Positions 49,925 to 58,541 of a DNA stretch of 64,000 nt are shown piece by piece (within the stretch, counting starts at the first letter, position 1; every line of letters starts with the position of its first letter). Below the pieces are notes generated by a model. The model ran no database searches. It saw only the letters and a list, made by a program, of their open reading frames with translations, and was not told the origin of the DNA. The stretch comes from CAVQXR01 sp963717955 (GTDB lineage: Bacteria > Actinomycetota > Thermoleophilia > Gaiellales > Gaiellaceae), in NCBI GenBank assembly GCA_963717955.1, contig CAVQXR010000001.1, positions 2,232,001-2,296,000 on the forward strand. The letters run 5' to 3'. The translations under genes were made by a program, and so were the position numbers.

Positions 49925-50758
49925 ACAGCAGAGCGAGAGCAAGCGCCGGACCCGACGCCGGCGCTCCCGGCCGAGCCGCCGGACGGCGAGGCCGGTCGCC
50001 GCGAGGACGCCGGCGGGTGCGGCGAGGCGCGGCCAGGATTCGTCGTCGTGCCCGCGGTCGACGTACTCGGGAACGAGGCGGTGCGCCTCGAGCAGGGCGA
50101 CTTCTCCCGGGTCGGGCTGCGCGCCGGAAGCCCGATCGAGCTCGTCGAGCGGTTCGCCGCGGTGCGGCCCGCCCTGATCCACGTCGTCGACCTGGGAGGG
50201 GCGCGCGAGGGCCGGATCCGCCCCGCGCTCGTCGCTCGACTCGTCCGGGCTGCCGCCCCCGTTCCGATCCAGGCCTCAGGCGGGATCCGGTCCGTCGGCG
50301 ACGCGCTGGCGCTCCTCGAAGCGGGTGCCGCCAGGGTGATCGTGGGCACGGCGGCCTTCGCGGAGCCGGACGCGCTCGATCGTTTCGTGGCAGCGCTCGG
50401 GGAGCGGCTGGTCGTGGCCGTCGACTCGCGCGAGGGGCGACTCGCCGTTGCCGGTTGGGAGAGCGAGGGGGGGCTCTCGGCGCTCGACGCGGCGGCGCGG
50501 TGTGCGGAGGCCGCCGTGCCCCGCCTTCACTGCACGGCGGTCGAGCGGGACGGGACGATGAGCGGCCCCGATCTCGGTCTGCTCGCAGCGATCCGCGACC
50601 GGTCGGGCCTCCCGATTCTCGCCGCCGGCGGGATCCGGTCGGAGGACGACCTCGACCGTCTCGCACGGCTCGGGCTCGAGGGGGCGGTGGTCGGGCGGGC
50701 GTTGCTCGAGGGCTCGATCCCGCTCGCAGCCGTCAGCGCCACGCCCGACGTGGCCTGA
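49922..50758 (+). CDS. hisA: ProFAR isomerase
   Basis: 278 aa TIM barrel. VVPAVDVLGNEAVRLEQGDF (first Asp), ASGGIRSVGDALALL, VAVDSREGRLAVAGW (second Asp), HCTAVERDGTMSGPDLG and ILAAGGIRSEDDL. The N terminus has an unusual about 38-residue Pro/Glu/Ala-rich extension ahead of the barrel. Divergent from the rest of the his genes and probably controlled by the shared operator. In actinobacteria HisA may double as PriA, but I cannot tell from this sequence. Confidence 0.9.
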   Translation: MTAEREQAPDPTPALPAEPPDGEAGRREDAGGCGEARPGFVVVPAVDVLGNEAVRLEQGDFSRVGLRAGSPIELVERFAAVRPALIHVVDLGGAREGRIRPALVARLVRAAAPVPIQASGGIRSVGDALALLEAGAARVIVGTAAFAEPDALDRFVAALGERLVVAVDSREGRLAVAGWESEGGLSALDAAARCAEAAVPRLHCTAVERDGTMSGPDLGLLAAIRDRSGLPILAAGGIRSEDDLDRLARLGLEGAVVGRALLEGSIPLAAVSATPDVA

Positions 50759-50783
50759 GAGCTACGCGCGTCCGAGAGCCGGC

Positions 50784-51047
50784 TCAGACGCCCCGGGCCG
50801 ACCACTCGCGAAGGTCGAACCAGTGCGTCTCCCGGAGCGCGTCCGCGACCCTGGGATCGGTGTGCTCGGCATTGAACACGTGGTGGTCGAGGTCGGCGCA
50901 GATCGCGACCGACTGCATCGAGACGCCCTCGAGCTGGACGACGGCCTCGCCGGGCAGCTTCGCCTCCGCCACCGTGTAGTGCTTGAAGTGGAGATTCGGT
51001 GCGACCTCGGTGAGCGTCGGCCAGTCGGGACAGCTCCGTGCGCTCAT
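50784..51047 (-). CDS. Small protein of unknown function
   Basis: 87 aa, soluble, with two Cys and several His (LHFKHYTVAEAKLPGEAVV; ICADLDHHVFNAEHTD) that could bind metal. Predicted beta-alpha-beta. I do not recognise the family. ATG 51047 with TAGGCT 7 nt upstream. Confidence 0.65.
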   Translation of the reverse strand: MSARSCPDWPTLTEVAPNLHFKHYTVAEAKLPGEAVVQLEGVSMQSVAICADLDHHVFNAEHTDPRVADALRETHWFDLREWSARGV

Positions 51048-51054
51048 CCCCCTG

Positions 51055-51060
51055 AGCCTA
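51055..51060 (-). promoter_or_regulatory. -10 box of the leaderless 87-aa gene
   Basis: TAGGCT on the minus strand, 7 nt before ATG 51047. Confidence 0.45.
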
Positions 51061-51102
51061 GCTCACGACGGCTCCCGCGCAGGCAAACCACCCGGCCGCG
51101 CC

Positions 51103-52134
51103 CTACCGGGCCGTGAGCCCGTGGACGAGCGCGCGCAGGCGGCCGAGGTCGGCCGGATCGGACTCGGGAAGCACGCCGTGCCCGAGGTTGAAGATGTGTC
51201 CCGGCCGGCCGGCGACCGCGTCGAGCAGGCGTCGCGTCTCGCGCTCGACCCGCTCGAACGGGCCGAGCAGGAGCGTCGGGTCGAGGTTGCCCTGCACTCC
51301 TCGATCGGGCCCCACGATCGCCCACGCGTCGGTGAGCGGAACGCGCCAGTCCAACCCGATCACGTCTCCGCCCGCCTGCGCCATGTCGCGCAGGAGGTGA
51401 CCGCAGCCGGTGCCGAAATGGATCGTCGGCACGTCGACGGCGGCGAGGATCCGGGCGGAGTAGGGAGCAACGAACTCCCTGTAGTCGGAGGCGCCCAGGA
51501 AGCCGACCCAGGAGTCGAAGAGCTGGATCACGTCGGCGCCGGCGCGCACCTGGGCGCCCGCGTAGTCGGCGAACGCGCCGGCCAGGCGGTCCATCAGGGC
51601 GTGCCAGAGGTCGGGGGCGGTGTACATGCACCGCTTCGTCTGCACGAAGCTGCGGCTCGGCCGCCCCTCGATCAGGTAGCCGGCCACCGTGAAGGGAGCC
51701 CCGACGAAGCCGACGACCGCCCTGTCGCGGTCGAGCTCGCGTCGAACCAGCTCGATCGCCTCGAGCGCATACGGAACGTCTGCCTCCGGGCAGAGCGGCC
51801 GGATGCGAGCGAGGTCCGACCGGTCGCGAAACGGTGCATCGATCACCGGTCCGACGCTCTCGACGAGCCGCACGTCCACGCCCATCCCGGTGACGGGCAG
51901 CATGATGTCCGAGTAGACGACGGCGGCATCGACGCCGTGCGCGGCCACCGGCTGGAGCGTGACCTCGGCGCACAGCGCCGGCTGCCGGCAGATCGCGAAC
52001 AGGTCGTGCTGCTCGCGGATCGCCCGGTACTGCGGCAGGGACCGGCCCGCCTGGCGCATGAACCAGACGGGAGTCCGCTCGACCGGCTCGCGCCGGGCCG
52101 CCCGGACGAGCAGCGGGGCCGCTGTCCCCGTCAT
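51103..52134 (-). CDS. hemE: Uroporphyrinogen decarboxylase
   Basis: 343 aa. Decarboxylates uroporphyrinogen III to coproporphyrinogen III in haem synthesis. PVWFMRQAGRSLPQYR (active-site Arg), VYSDIMLPV (catalytic Asp), FVGAPFTVAGYLIEG, HFGTGCGHLL and FNLGHGVLPESDP (His). ATG 52134. It follows the sugar-nucleotide gene by 26 bp on the same strand, though the functions are unrelated. Confidence 0.94.
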   Translation of the reverse strand: MTGTAAPLLVRAARREPVERTPVWFMRQAGRSLPQYRAIREQHDLFAICRQPALCAEVTLQPVAAHGVDAAVVYSDIMLPVTGMGVDVRLVESVGPVIDAPFRDRSDLARIRPLCPEADVPYALEAIELVRRELDRDRAVVGFVGAPFTVAGYLIEGRPSRSFVQTKRCMYTAPDLWHALMDRLAGAFADYAGAQVRAGADVIQLFDSWVGFLGASDYREFVAPYSARILAAVDVPTIHFGTGCGHLLRDMAQAGGDVIGLDWRVPLTDAWAIVGPDRGVQGNLDPTLLLGPFERVERETRRLLDAVAGRPGHIFNLGHGVLPESDPADLGRLRALVHGLTAR

Positions 52135-52160
52135 CGCGTCGACCCGCCCGCGCGGCCCGG

Positions 52161-53099
52161 CTAGCCGGCCGTAGCGGCCACGCCGAGCGACTCGACCGTA
52201 CGACGGAGCCCCTCCTGCAGCGTGACCCGCGGCTCCCAGTCGAGGAGTTGCCGCGCCCTCGTGATGTCCGGTTGGCGGACCTGCGGGTCGTCGACCGGCA
52301 GCGCCCCGAACACGATCTCACTGCTCGATCCGATCAGCCCGATCACGATCTCCGCCAGGTCGAGCAGGGTCCGCTCCTCGGGGTTGCCGAGGTTGACGGG
52401 CAGGTGCTCACCGCTGATCGCGAGTTGGTACAAGCCGAGGACGAGGTCGTCGACGTAGCAGAAGCTCCGCGTCTGCGATCCGTCGCCGAACACGGTCAAC
52501 GGCTTGTTCGCAAGCGCCTGCCGCAGGAACGTCGGGACCGCGCGGCCGTCGTGCGGGCGCATCCGCGGGCCGTAGGTGTTGAAGATCCGGGCGATGCTCG
52601 TATCGACGCCCTGCTGGCGGTGGTACGCCATCGTCAGGGCCTCCGCGTACCGCTTCGCCTCGTCGTACACACCGCGGGGGCCGATCGGGTTCACGTTGCC
52701 CCAGTAGCTCTCGGGCTGCGGGTGGATCTGCGGGTCGCCGTACACCTCGCTCGTCGAGGCGAGGAGGAGCCGCGCACGCTTGAGCTTTGCGAGCCCGAGA
52801 GCGTTGTGCGTCCCGTAGGCGCCGACCTTCAGCGTGTGGAGCGGGAGCCGCTGGTAGTCGATCGGGCTCGCCGGGCTCGCGAGGTGGAAGACCACGTCGA
52901 CGGGCCCGTCGATCTCGACCCTCCCGGTCACGTCGTGGCTGCGGAACTCGAACCGATCCGCCCGGATGTGCTCGATGTTCTGCAGCGTGCCCGTGTCGAG
53001 GTTGTCGACGCAGATGACCCTGAAGCCCTTGGTGAGCAGGAACTCGCAGAGGTGGGAGCCGAGGAACCCGGCACCACCGGTCACGACCGCAGTGTCCAC
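52161..53099 (-). CDS. NAD-dependent epimerase/dehydratase, UDP-glucuronate decarboxylase-like
   Basis: 312 aa extended SDR. VTGGAGFLGSHLCEFLLTKG, CVDNLDTGTLQNIEHI, HLASPASPIDYQRLPLHTLKVG, STSEVYGDPQIHPQPESYWGNVNPIGPRGVYDEAKRYAE (Tyr-Lys) closely follow UXS-type UDP-glucuronate decarboxylases that give UDP-xylose. GTG 53099 is preferred over ATG 53108, because the -10 box TACGAT overlaps that ATG and ends 7 nt before the GTG. Likely supplies sugar for the polysaccharide cluster. Confidence 0.88.
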   Translation of the reverse strand: MDTAVVTGGAGFLGSHLCEFLLTKGFRVICVDNLDTGTLQNIEHIRADRFEFRSHDVTGRVEIDGPVDVVFHLASPASPIDYQRLPLHTLKVGAYGTHNALGLAKLKRARLLLASTSEVYGDPQIHPQPESYWGNVNPIGPRGVYDEAKRYAEALTMAYHRQQGVDTSIARIFNTYGPRMRPHDGRAVPTFLRQALANKPLTVFGDGSQTRSFCYVDDLVLGLYQLAISGEHLPVNLGNPEERTLLDLAEIVIGLIGSSSEIVFGALPVDDPQVRQPDITRARQLLDWEPRVTLQEGLRRTVESLGVAATAG

Positions 53100-53106
53100 G
53101 GCCCTC

Positions 53107-53112
53107 ATCGTA
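53107..53112 (-). promoter_or_regulatory. -10 box of the leaderless UDP-glucuronate-decarboxylase-like gene
   Basis: TACGAT on the minus strand, 7 nt before GTG 53099. Confidence 0.5.
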
Positions 53113-53223
53113 GTCCAGGCCCGTCGCGAGAGGTACCCCGCATGGGTGATACGGCCGCCGCGGCTCGACACGATGATGAACTCAGGAAGATCGATGGTTC
53201 GGGGGATGCCCCGAAGAAGCGTG

Positions 53224-54602
53224 ATGGGAAGCTTCCAGCTCCGCCTCGTCGTCTATTTCGTCCTGTTGTCCCTCGTGCCGCTCGCAGGAGCCACCTGGGC
53301 GTTCAGCGAGACGGCGGAGCGAAACGAGCTGCGGCACGCCGACGCGAGCCTGGCCAAGTCGGTGGGTGCGGCGGTCGGGTCGGTCGCCACGACGCTCGAC
53401 CAGGCCGGGATCCGCAGGACGGGACGGTGGCCGCCGTGGTGGTCCTCCTGGTTCCTCGCTCCACCGTCGACGGGACCGTGACCGATCTCAACCTCTCCCT
53501 CGTCCTCGCCGCGCTCGGATCGATGGCGATCGTCGCCGCCGTCGCGTTTCTTCCCGCGCGGGCGATGATCGCCTCGCTCCGCGAGCTCGGGCTCGCGGCC
53601 GCCGGCATCGCCCGTGGGAGTCTTTCCGAGCGCGTTCCGGTGCACGGGCGGGACGAGCTCGCGGGTCTGGCCGTCGCGTTCAACGACATGGCCGAGCAGC
53701 TCGAGTCGCGGCGGGACGAGCTCGCGGCGGAGCGGCTCCGCGTGCGTCGAGCGACGGAGAGGCTTGGCGCCGTGCTCGCAGCCGGGAACGCTCCGGAGCG
53801 GCTCCTGCTCGTCATCGCCGAGAGCGCGCACGAGGCGACCGGGGCCGCCGCGGCGGCCGTGCTCCGTGGCGGGGACGTCGCTGCGACCGCCGGCGAGCCG
53901 GCGTTCGGCGGCGATCCCATCGACCTCGATCTCGGCCGCACCCACCAGGGTGAGCCGTTGCGGTTGCTCCTGTACCAGGCTTCCGGCGCCCGGCTCGACG
54001 AGACGACGCTCGGCGAGGCGCGCGCCCTGGCGGCCCAGATGACGATCGCCCTCGACAACGCAGCACTGCATCAGCTCATGGCGAGCCAGGCCGTCACCGA
54101 CGAGCTGACGCAGCTCGCGAACCGGCGCCGCTTCGACGAAGCTCTCGCGCACGAGGTGAGCAGGGTCGAGCGGTTCGGCGGGCCGCTGTCGCTGATCGTC
54201 GCCGACCTCGACGACTTCAAGCAGGTGAACGACAGCTTCGGACACCAGGCGGGCGATGCCGCCCTGCAGGTCTTCGCCGACATGCTCCGCGACGGCCTGC
54301 GCGTGGTCGATCTGCCGGCCCGACACGGCGGCGAGGAGTTCGCCGCGATCCTCCCCGGTACTCCCCTCGAGGATGCGCGCCTCGTCGCGGAGCGCCTCAG
54401 GCGAACGTTCGCGGCCGCGCCGATCACCTCCCCGGACGGAGCTCCGCTCGTGCTCAGCGCCTCGTTGGGAGTGGCCGAGCACGTGGACGGCTGCACGCCG
54501 GAAGAGCTGTTCGCCGCTGCCGACGGAGCTCTGTACCGCGCGAAGGCGGAGGGGAAGAACCGCGTCGTCGGAGCCGAGCCTGTGACTGCCGGCGCAGTCT
54601 GA
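53224..54602 (+). pseudogene. Membrane diguanylate cyclase (HAMP-GGDEF), frameshifted
   Basis: The N-terminal piece (from ATG 53224, one helix LRLVVYFVLLSLVPLAGATWAF and the start of an outer domain) runs into a stop at 53481 in its frame. From about 53410-53460 the coding sequence continues one frame over: second helix (LVLAALGSMAIVAAVAFLPAR), HAMP, a GAF-like segment and a GGDEF domain with intact RHGGEEF. The outer domain is only about 75 residues, far shorter than the usual sensor, so an internal deletion with a frameshift is likely. The start may lie further upstream (53173). c-di-GMP synthesis is possible only if the frame is restored. Confidence 0.8.
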
Positions 54603-54606
54603 AGCC

Positions 54607-54993
54607 TTGCGGGTAGACCACGGTCGAGTCGGGCTCAGGTCCGGTTCCGCGCCCGTGACACGGCCGCCGAGGCTGCGACCCGCTCGAGCCCGCTCCGACG
54701 GCGCCCCGGCCGGAGAGCCGCGCGACGCCGGGGGCGCGCCCGGCACCGTCAGCGCGCGGCCCGACCCGCAGCCGGTCGATGCGGCACCGCTCCAGCCGGC
54801 CGACCCCCCTCCCGTCGAGAAGCCCGAGGCCACTCCGGAGGAGCCGCAAGAGGGGCCGGCGCCACCGGTCGAGCTGCGCCGGATGAGACGTCGCCGCCGC
54901 CGGCAGAGCGGGACGAACGGACGGCCGCCCTCTCCAGCCGCCGCGGGGCTGACCGCCCTCAGGTCGAGGGCGAGGGGGAGATCCGGCGCCTGA
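54607..54993 (+). CDS. Questionable Pro/Arg-rich ORF
   Basis: 128 codons from TTG 54607, rich in Pro, Ala, Arg and Glu (DPPPVEKPEATPEEPQEGPAPP then RRMRRRRRR). GC at third positions is high but the sequence has no fold or family, and it overlaps the end of the Wzz-like gene by 35 bp. It may be a disordered protein or merely an open frame. Otherwise the 54603-54958 gap holds nothing I recognise. Confidence 0.3.
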   Translation: MRVDHGRVGLRSGSAPVTRPPRLRPARARSDGAPAGEPRDAGGAPGTVSARPDPQPVDAAPLQPADPPPVEKPEATPEEPQEGPAPPVELRRMRRRRRRQSGTNGRPPSPAAAGLTALRSRARGRSGA

Positions 54994-55858
54994 CCGGCTC
55001 CCACGCGACCGCGAGCACGATGCCCACGATCAGACCGATCACCGCACCGACGACCATCGAGCTCTGTCGGCTGCGCGCGGCCACCTTCGAGGCCGCCGCC
55101 TGCGTGACGACGGCCGCGTGCTCGACGTCCTCCGCGACCGAGAGCTCGAGCTGCGCCTGGGTCTTCTCCGCGATCAGCTCCGCACGCTGCGTGACCGCGC
55201 TGTTGAGCAGGCCCACGACGGTGAGACGCTCGGCGGGATCGAGCGCGGACGACGAGCCGAGCTCACCCTGGTATGCGTCGATCGCCGCGTCGACCGAGGC
55301 GAGCTGCTCGTCGGCCGCGGCGAGCAGCACCTCGAGCTTCTCGATCTTGGCGGCGGGGTAGGCGGAGACCCGCTCGACGACCTCGGCGGCGAGCAGGTTC
55401 GCCGCCTCGGCGCTCTGGCGCCTCCACGGCCCGCGAACGGACACCTCGACGAGCGAGGTCTGTCCGGCCTTGGCGTTCGCGCCGGCGACCGCCTTTGTCG
55501 ACACCGCGCGGCGGAGCGCGTCGACCTGGACGCCCACCGCATCGGCGACGGCATGCAGGACCTCCTCGCTCTTCACGATCTGGCTCACGGCCGCCGGGTT
55601 CGTGGCCAGGGTCTGGACCGGGGCGTTCCCGGTCGGCGCCAGCGGCTGTCCCAGATAGACGGTTGCCTTGGCCTGGAAGACCCGCCCGCCGCCGAGCGAG
55701 ATCAGGTATCCGATCACCACGCCGAGCACGACGCAGAGCACGACGAGCCACCAGCGGGCGGCGATCGCCCACCAGAAGCGACCGAGCTCCACCTCCTGCT
55801 CGGCGCCCGGTGCGGGCCCGGACGGACCGTCCCGGTGCGTTGCAGGCTCGGCGCTCAC
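54959..55858 (-). CDS. Polysaccharide chain-length determinant (Wzz/YveK-type)
   Basis: 299 aa. A membrane helix after a short cytoplasmic start (AARWWLVVLCVVLGVVIGYLISL), an outer domain (FQAKATVYLGQPLAPTGN) with a long helical region (AAKIEKLEVLLAAADEQLASVDAAIDAYQGELG) and a C-terminal helix (VVGAVIGLIVGIVLAVAWEP). The classic Wzz architecture controls the length of exported glycan. GTG 55858. Last gene of the polysaccharide cluster. Confidence 0.85.
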   Translation of the reverse strand: MSAEPATHRDGPSGPAPGAEQEVELGRFWWAIAARWWLVVLCVVLGVVIGYLISLGGGRVFQAKATVYLGQPLAPTGNAPVQTLATNPAAVSQIVKSEEVLHAVADAVGVQVDALRRAVSTKAVAGANAKAGQTSLVEVSVRGPWRRQSAEAANLLAAEVVERVSAYPAAKIEKLEVLLAAADEQLASVDAAIDAYQGELGSSSALDPAERLTVVGLLNSAVTQRAELIAEKTQAQLELSVAEDVEHAAVVTQAAASKVAARSRQSSMVVGAVIGLIVGIVLAVAWEPVRRRISPSPST

Positions 55859-55964
55859 CGGCGTCTGACTGTACCAGCCGCGGGAAGCGCGCCGGGAATC
55901 TGCGCACGGTGCAGCGCACCGCGAAGCCAGGTGCCCGGCGAGCCGGGCCCGTCGGTGATGCCGG

Positions 55965-57131
55965 TCACGCGCCGGCCCGTGGACGGGCATCGAGCAGGTC
56001 GAGCAGCGCATCCTCCAGGATCGATGCCGCTTCCCGCGCGTCGTGGCGGTCCGCGACGAACGAGCGGCCCGCCTCTCCGAGCCCGGACGCGAGCGCCGTG
56101 TCCGCGGCAAGGCTCGCGAGCGAGGCGAGCAGCTCCTGCTCGCTCTTGCCGGAGACGAGCACGTGGACCCGATTCTCGAGCTCGGTTCCGTGTAGTGACT
56201 CCGCGAAGACGACGCACGGGAGCCCGGTCGCGAGCGCCTCGAGCAGCTTGACCCGTGTTCCGGTCGCGTGCTCCACCGGACAGAGGGCCACGTCCGCGGC
56301 ACGCAGGTAGGGCTCGATGCTCCGCACCCGCCCGGTCACGATCAGGTTGCCCCGGCGCTCCGGCGTCCCGACGCCTCCGACGACCGCGTACGTGAAGCCG
56401 TCGTCCTTGTCGGCGAGGCGCCGTATCCAGGAGAGCCCGACACGGTTCGCCGGTGTCGGGCCGCCGACGAAGACGGCGAGACGGCCGGCCGGCAGGCCGA
56501 GCTCGTTCCGTATCCGGCGCTTCGCCTCCGTGTCGGCCGGGGTGAAGAGCTCCGTGTCCACCGCCGTCGGGACCGCAAGCACCCGTGCGGGCTCGAGCCC
56601 GTAGCGCGTGATCAGCTCGTCGCGGTCGGCCGCGCTCGTCGCGATCGTCAGCTCCGCCGCTGCGACAGCCTCGGCGAGCCGATCGTGACCGGCCGAGGAG
56701 ACCGACGAGGGCAGGCCGATCTCGTGGGCGACGAAGACGTAGCGGCCCTGCGGCCGCTCCCGGCGGCCGAGCGCGAGCTCCAGCGGGTCCTCCGCGATGA
56801 CCACGTTGGCCCACTCGAGCAGCTCTCGCAGCCGCGGCGGGCACGCCACATGTCGAGCGAGCGAGCTCCGGAGCCCCGTGGCCCCCTCGCGTGCGAGCAG
56901 CCACTCGGTCGCGGGGGACACGAGGGGAGCGCGGTACCGGTAGACGCGAAACATCGGCGTGACCGGCACCTCCTCGAGCGTTCGCTTCGGACGCCGGAGG
57001 CTGGGCGCGCCGCGACCGAACTGGCGAACGTCGTGACGGAGCGACAGCTGCCCGAGCAGCGTGAATGCACGCGCGGCGGGGCCCCGCTCCGGCGGATAGA
57101 CGATCCAGGGCCCCACGTCGAGGATCCGCAT
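55965..57131 (-). CDS. Glycosyltransferase family 4 protein
   Basis: 388 aa GT-B enzyme. N-terminal GPWIVYPPERGPAARAFTLLGQLSLRH; C-terminal nucleotide-sugar half with VFVGGPTPANRVGLSWI, GRVRSIEPYLRAADVALCPVEHATGTRVKLLEALATGLPCVVF, the E-x7-E region. It transfers a sugar in surface-glycan assembly. ATG 57131; TAGGAT lies 12 nt upstream. Follows the ligase gene by 15 bp. Confidence 0.86.
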   Translation of the reverse strand: MRILDVGPWIVYPPERGPAARAFTLLGQLSLRHDVRQFGRGAPSLRRPKRTLEEVPVTPMFRVYRYRAPLVSPATEWLLAREGATGLRSSLARHVACPPRLRELLEWANVVIAEDPLELALGRRERPQGRYVFVAHEIGLPSSVSSAGHDRLAEAVAAAELTIATSAADRDELITRYGLEPARVLAVPTAVDTELFTPADTEAKRRIRNELGLPAGRLAVFVGGPTPANRVGLSWIRRLADKDDGFTYAVVGGVGTPERRGNLIVTGRVRSIEPYLRAADVALCPVEHATGTRVKLLEALATGLPCVVFAESLHGTELENRVHVLVSGKSEQELLASLASLAADTALASGLGEAGRSFVADRHDAREAASILEDALLDLLDARPRAGA

Positions 57132-57146
57132 CGACGCTGCGCGATC

Positions 57147-58541
57147 CTACGGAACCGCCGGCCGGGCGAGCTCGGTCCGGGCGCCGAAGACGAGCGGCGC
57201 GGCGACGATGAGCATCGCCAGCACGAAGAAGTAGTAGAACGACATCGTCAGGTAGAAGGCATTTGCGGCGAGCGTTCCGGCGAGCGCGGCCGTGAGCCCC
57301 CACGCGAGCGGTGAAACCCGCGCCGCGCCCGCGTCCCCGGCACGGGCGAGGGAGCTTCCGATCCCGTGCAGCAGCCGAAGACGGCCGAACAGGTAGACGA
57401 GGTACGCCCCGAACAGGGCCGTGCCGATGATGCCCGTCTCGGTGAGCAGCGCGACGTAGTAGGAGTGCGGCCCCCAGTCGGACTTCCCGGTGACGAACTC
57501 GTAGTAGGTCGAGAACGTGTTGAGCCCGAGGCCGAACAGGGGATGCTCCGCGATCACCGGCGGGAGGAGCTCGTAGAACGCCAGGTGCACCGATGCCGAG
57601 CCGCCGCCGAAGCTCGTGCGCGAGCGCAGCACCGTCTCGAAGAAGCCGGAGCGCTGCGAGACGATCGCCGCGACCACCCCGGCGGCGACAAGCAACGGGA
57701 TCAGCAGCCGGGCTGAGAACAGAGCCCGACGGTACGGGATCGCCAGGACGAGCAGGCCGACGAACAGGCCGAGCAGGCCGCTGCGCGAGAGCGTCGAGAG
57801 CTCCATGATCGCCAGGAACCCGAGCACGGCCGCCAGGGGCGCACGGAGGCGGTGACCGCGCTCCAGGCGCAGGTAGAGCGGCAGCAGGACGAGCAGAGGA
57901 ACGACCAGCATGACCCCGAGGTGGTTCGGGTCGAGCATGAGGGCGTTCGTGCGGTAGACGGTGTCGCCGCCCACCGCGCCGTAGACGTTGATCCCGCCTC
58001 GCTGGTAGGCGCCGATCGCCGAGAGAACGGTCTTGTCGAGGTTGCCGCCCGTCGTCTCGGCGACCGCGAGCTGGAGCAGCCCGTAGGCCGCGTTCGCGAC
58101 GACTCCCGCGACGAACCAGCCGAGGACGCGCCAGTACAGGCCCTGGCCGCGGCTCGCGATGTGGGCGACCGCGCAGATGAGGAAGCCGAAGTGGATCACG
58201 TACTTCGTGAGCCCCTTCACGAACTGCGTGCGGTCGGCGGTCGTCTCGAGGTTGTAGAAGCCCGCGAGGTAGACCACGAGAAAGAGGAGGAAGAACGCGC
58301 CGAGGACCGCGACCGTGCGGGGTATGCGCCCGTCCCGGCGCTCGATCCGGTCGGCGGCGAACACCGCCAGGAACAGGGTCGCCGAGATGTCGGAGATGTT
58401 CACGTCCGGCCCTCCCGCCGCCCACCGCACCTTCGCGAACGTGATCGTGAGCACGTTGGCGAAGAGCAGGACGTCGACCGCGCGGGTGATGCCTGCCGTC
58501 GCGCGCGCCGGGGCCCTCGGGAGCGGCACGGCGATGCTCAC
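57147..58541 (-). CDS. O-antigen ligase/polymerase (Wzy/WaaL-type)
   Basis: 464 aa with about 12 helices. The long outer loop before the C-terminal helices carries the family pattern HPLFGLGLNTFSTYYEFVTGKSDWGPHSYYVALLTETGIIG (H...GxGxxxF...HS). It polymerises or ligates glycan repeats. ATG 58541 overlaps the next upstream gene (glycosyltransferase) stop by ATGA. Confidence 0.87.
   Translation of the reverse strand: MSIAVPLPRAPARATAGITRAVDVLLFANVLTITFAKVRWAAGGPDVNISDISATLFLAVFAADRIERRDGRIPRTVAVLGAFFLLFLVVYLAGFYNLETTADRTQFVKGLTKYVIHFGFLICAVAHIASRGQGLYWRVLGWFVAGVVANAAYGLLQLAVAETTGGNLDKTVLSAIGAYQRGGINVYGAVGGDTVYRTNALMLDPNHLGVMLVVPLLVLLPLYLRLERGHRLRAPLAAVLGFLAIMELSTLSRSGLLGLFVGLLVLAIPYRRALFSARLLIPLLVAAGVVAAIVSQRSGFFETVLRSRTSFGGGSASVHLAFYELLPPVIAEHPLFGLGLNTFSTYYEFVTGKSDWGPHSYYVALLTETGIIGTALFGAYLVYLFGRLRLLHGIGSSLARAGDAGAARVSPLAWGLTAALAGTLAANAFYLTMSFYYFFVLAMLIVAAPLVFGARTELARPAVP

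Noticed and set aside
54607..54993. Pro/Arg-rich ORF as a confident gene
   Set aside because: No start signal, no fold, overlaps the Wzz-like gene; listed only at low confidence.
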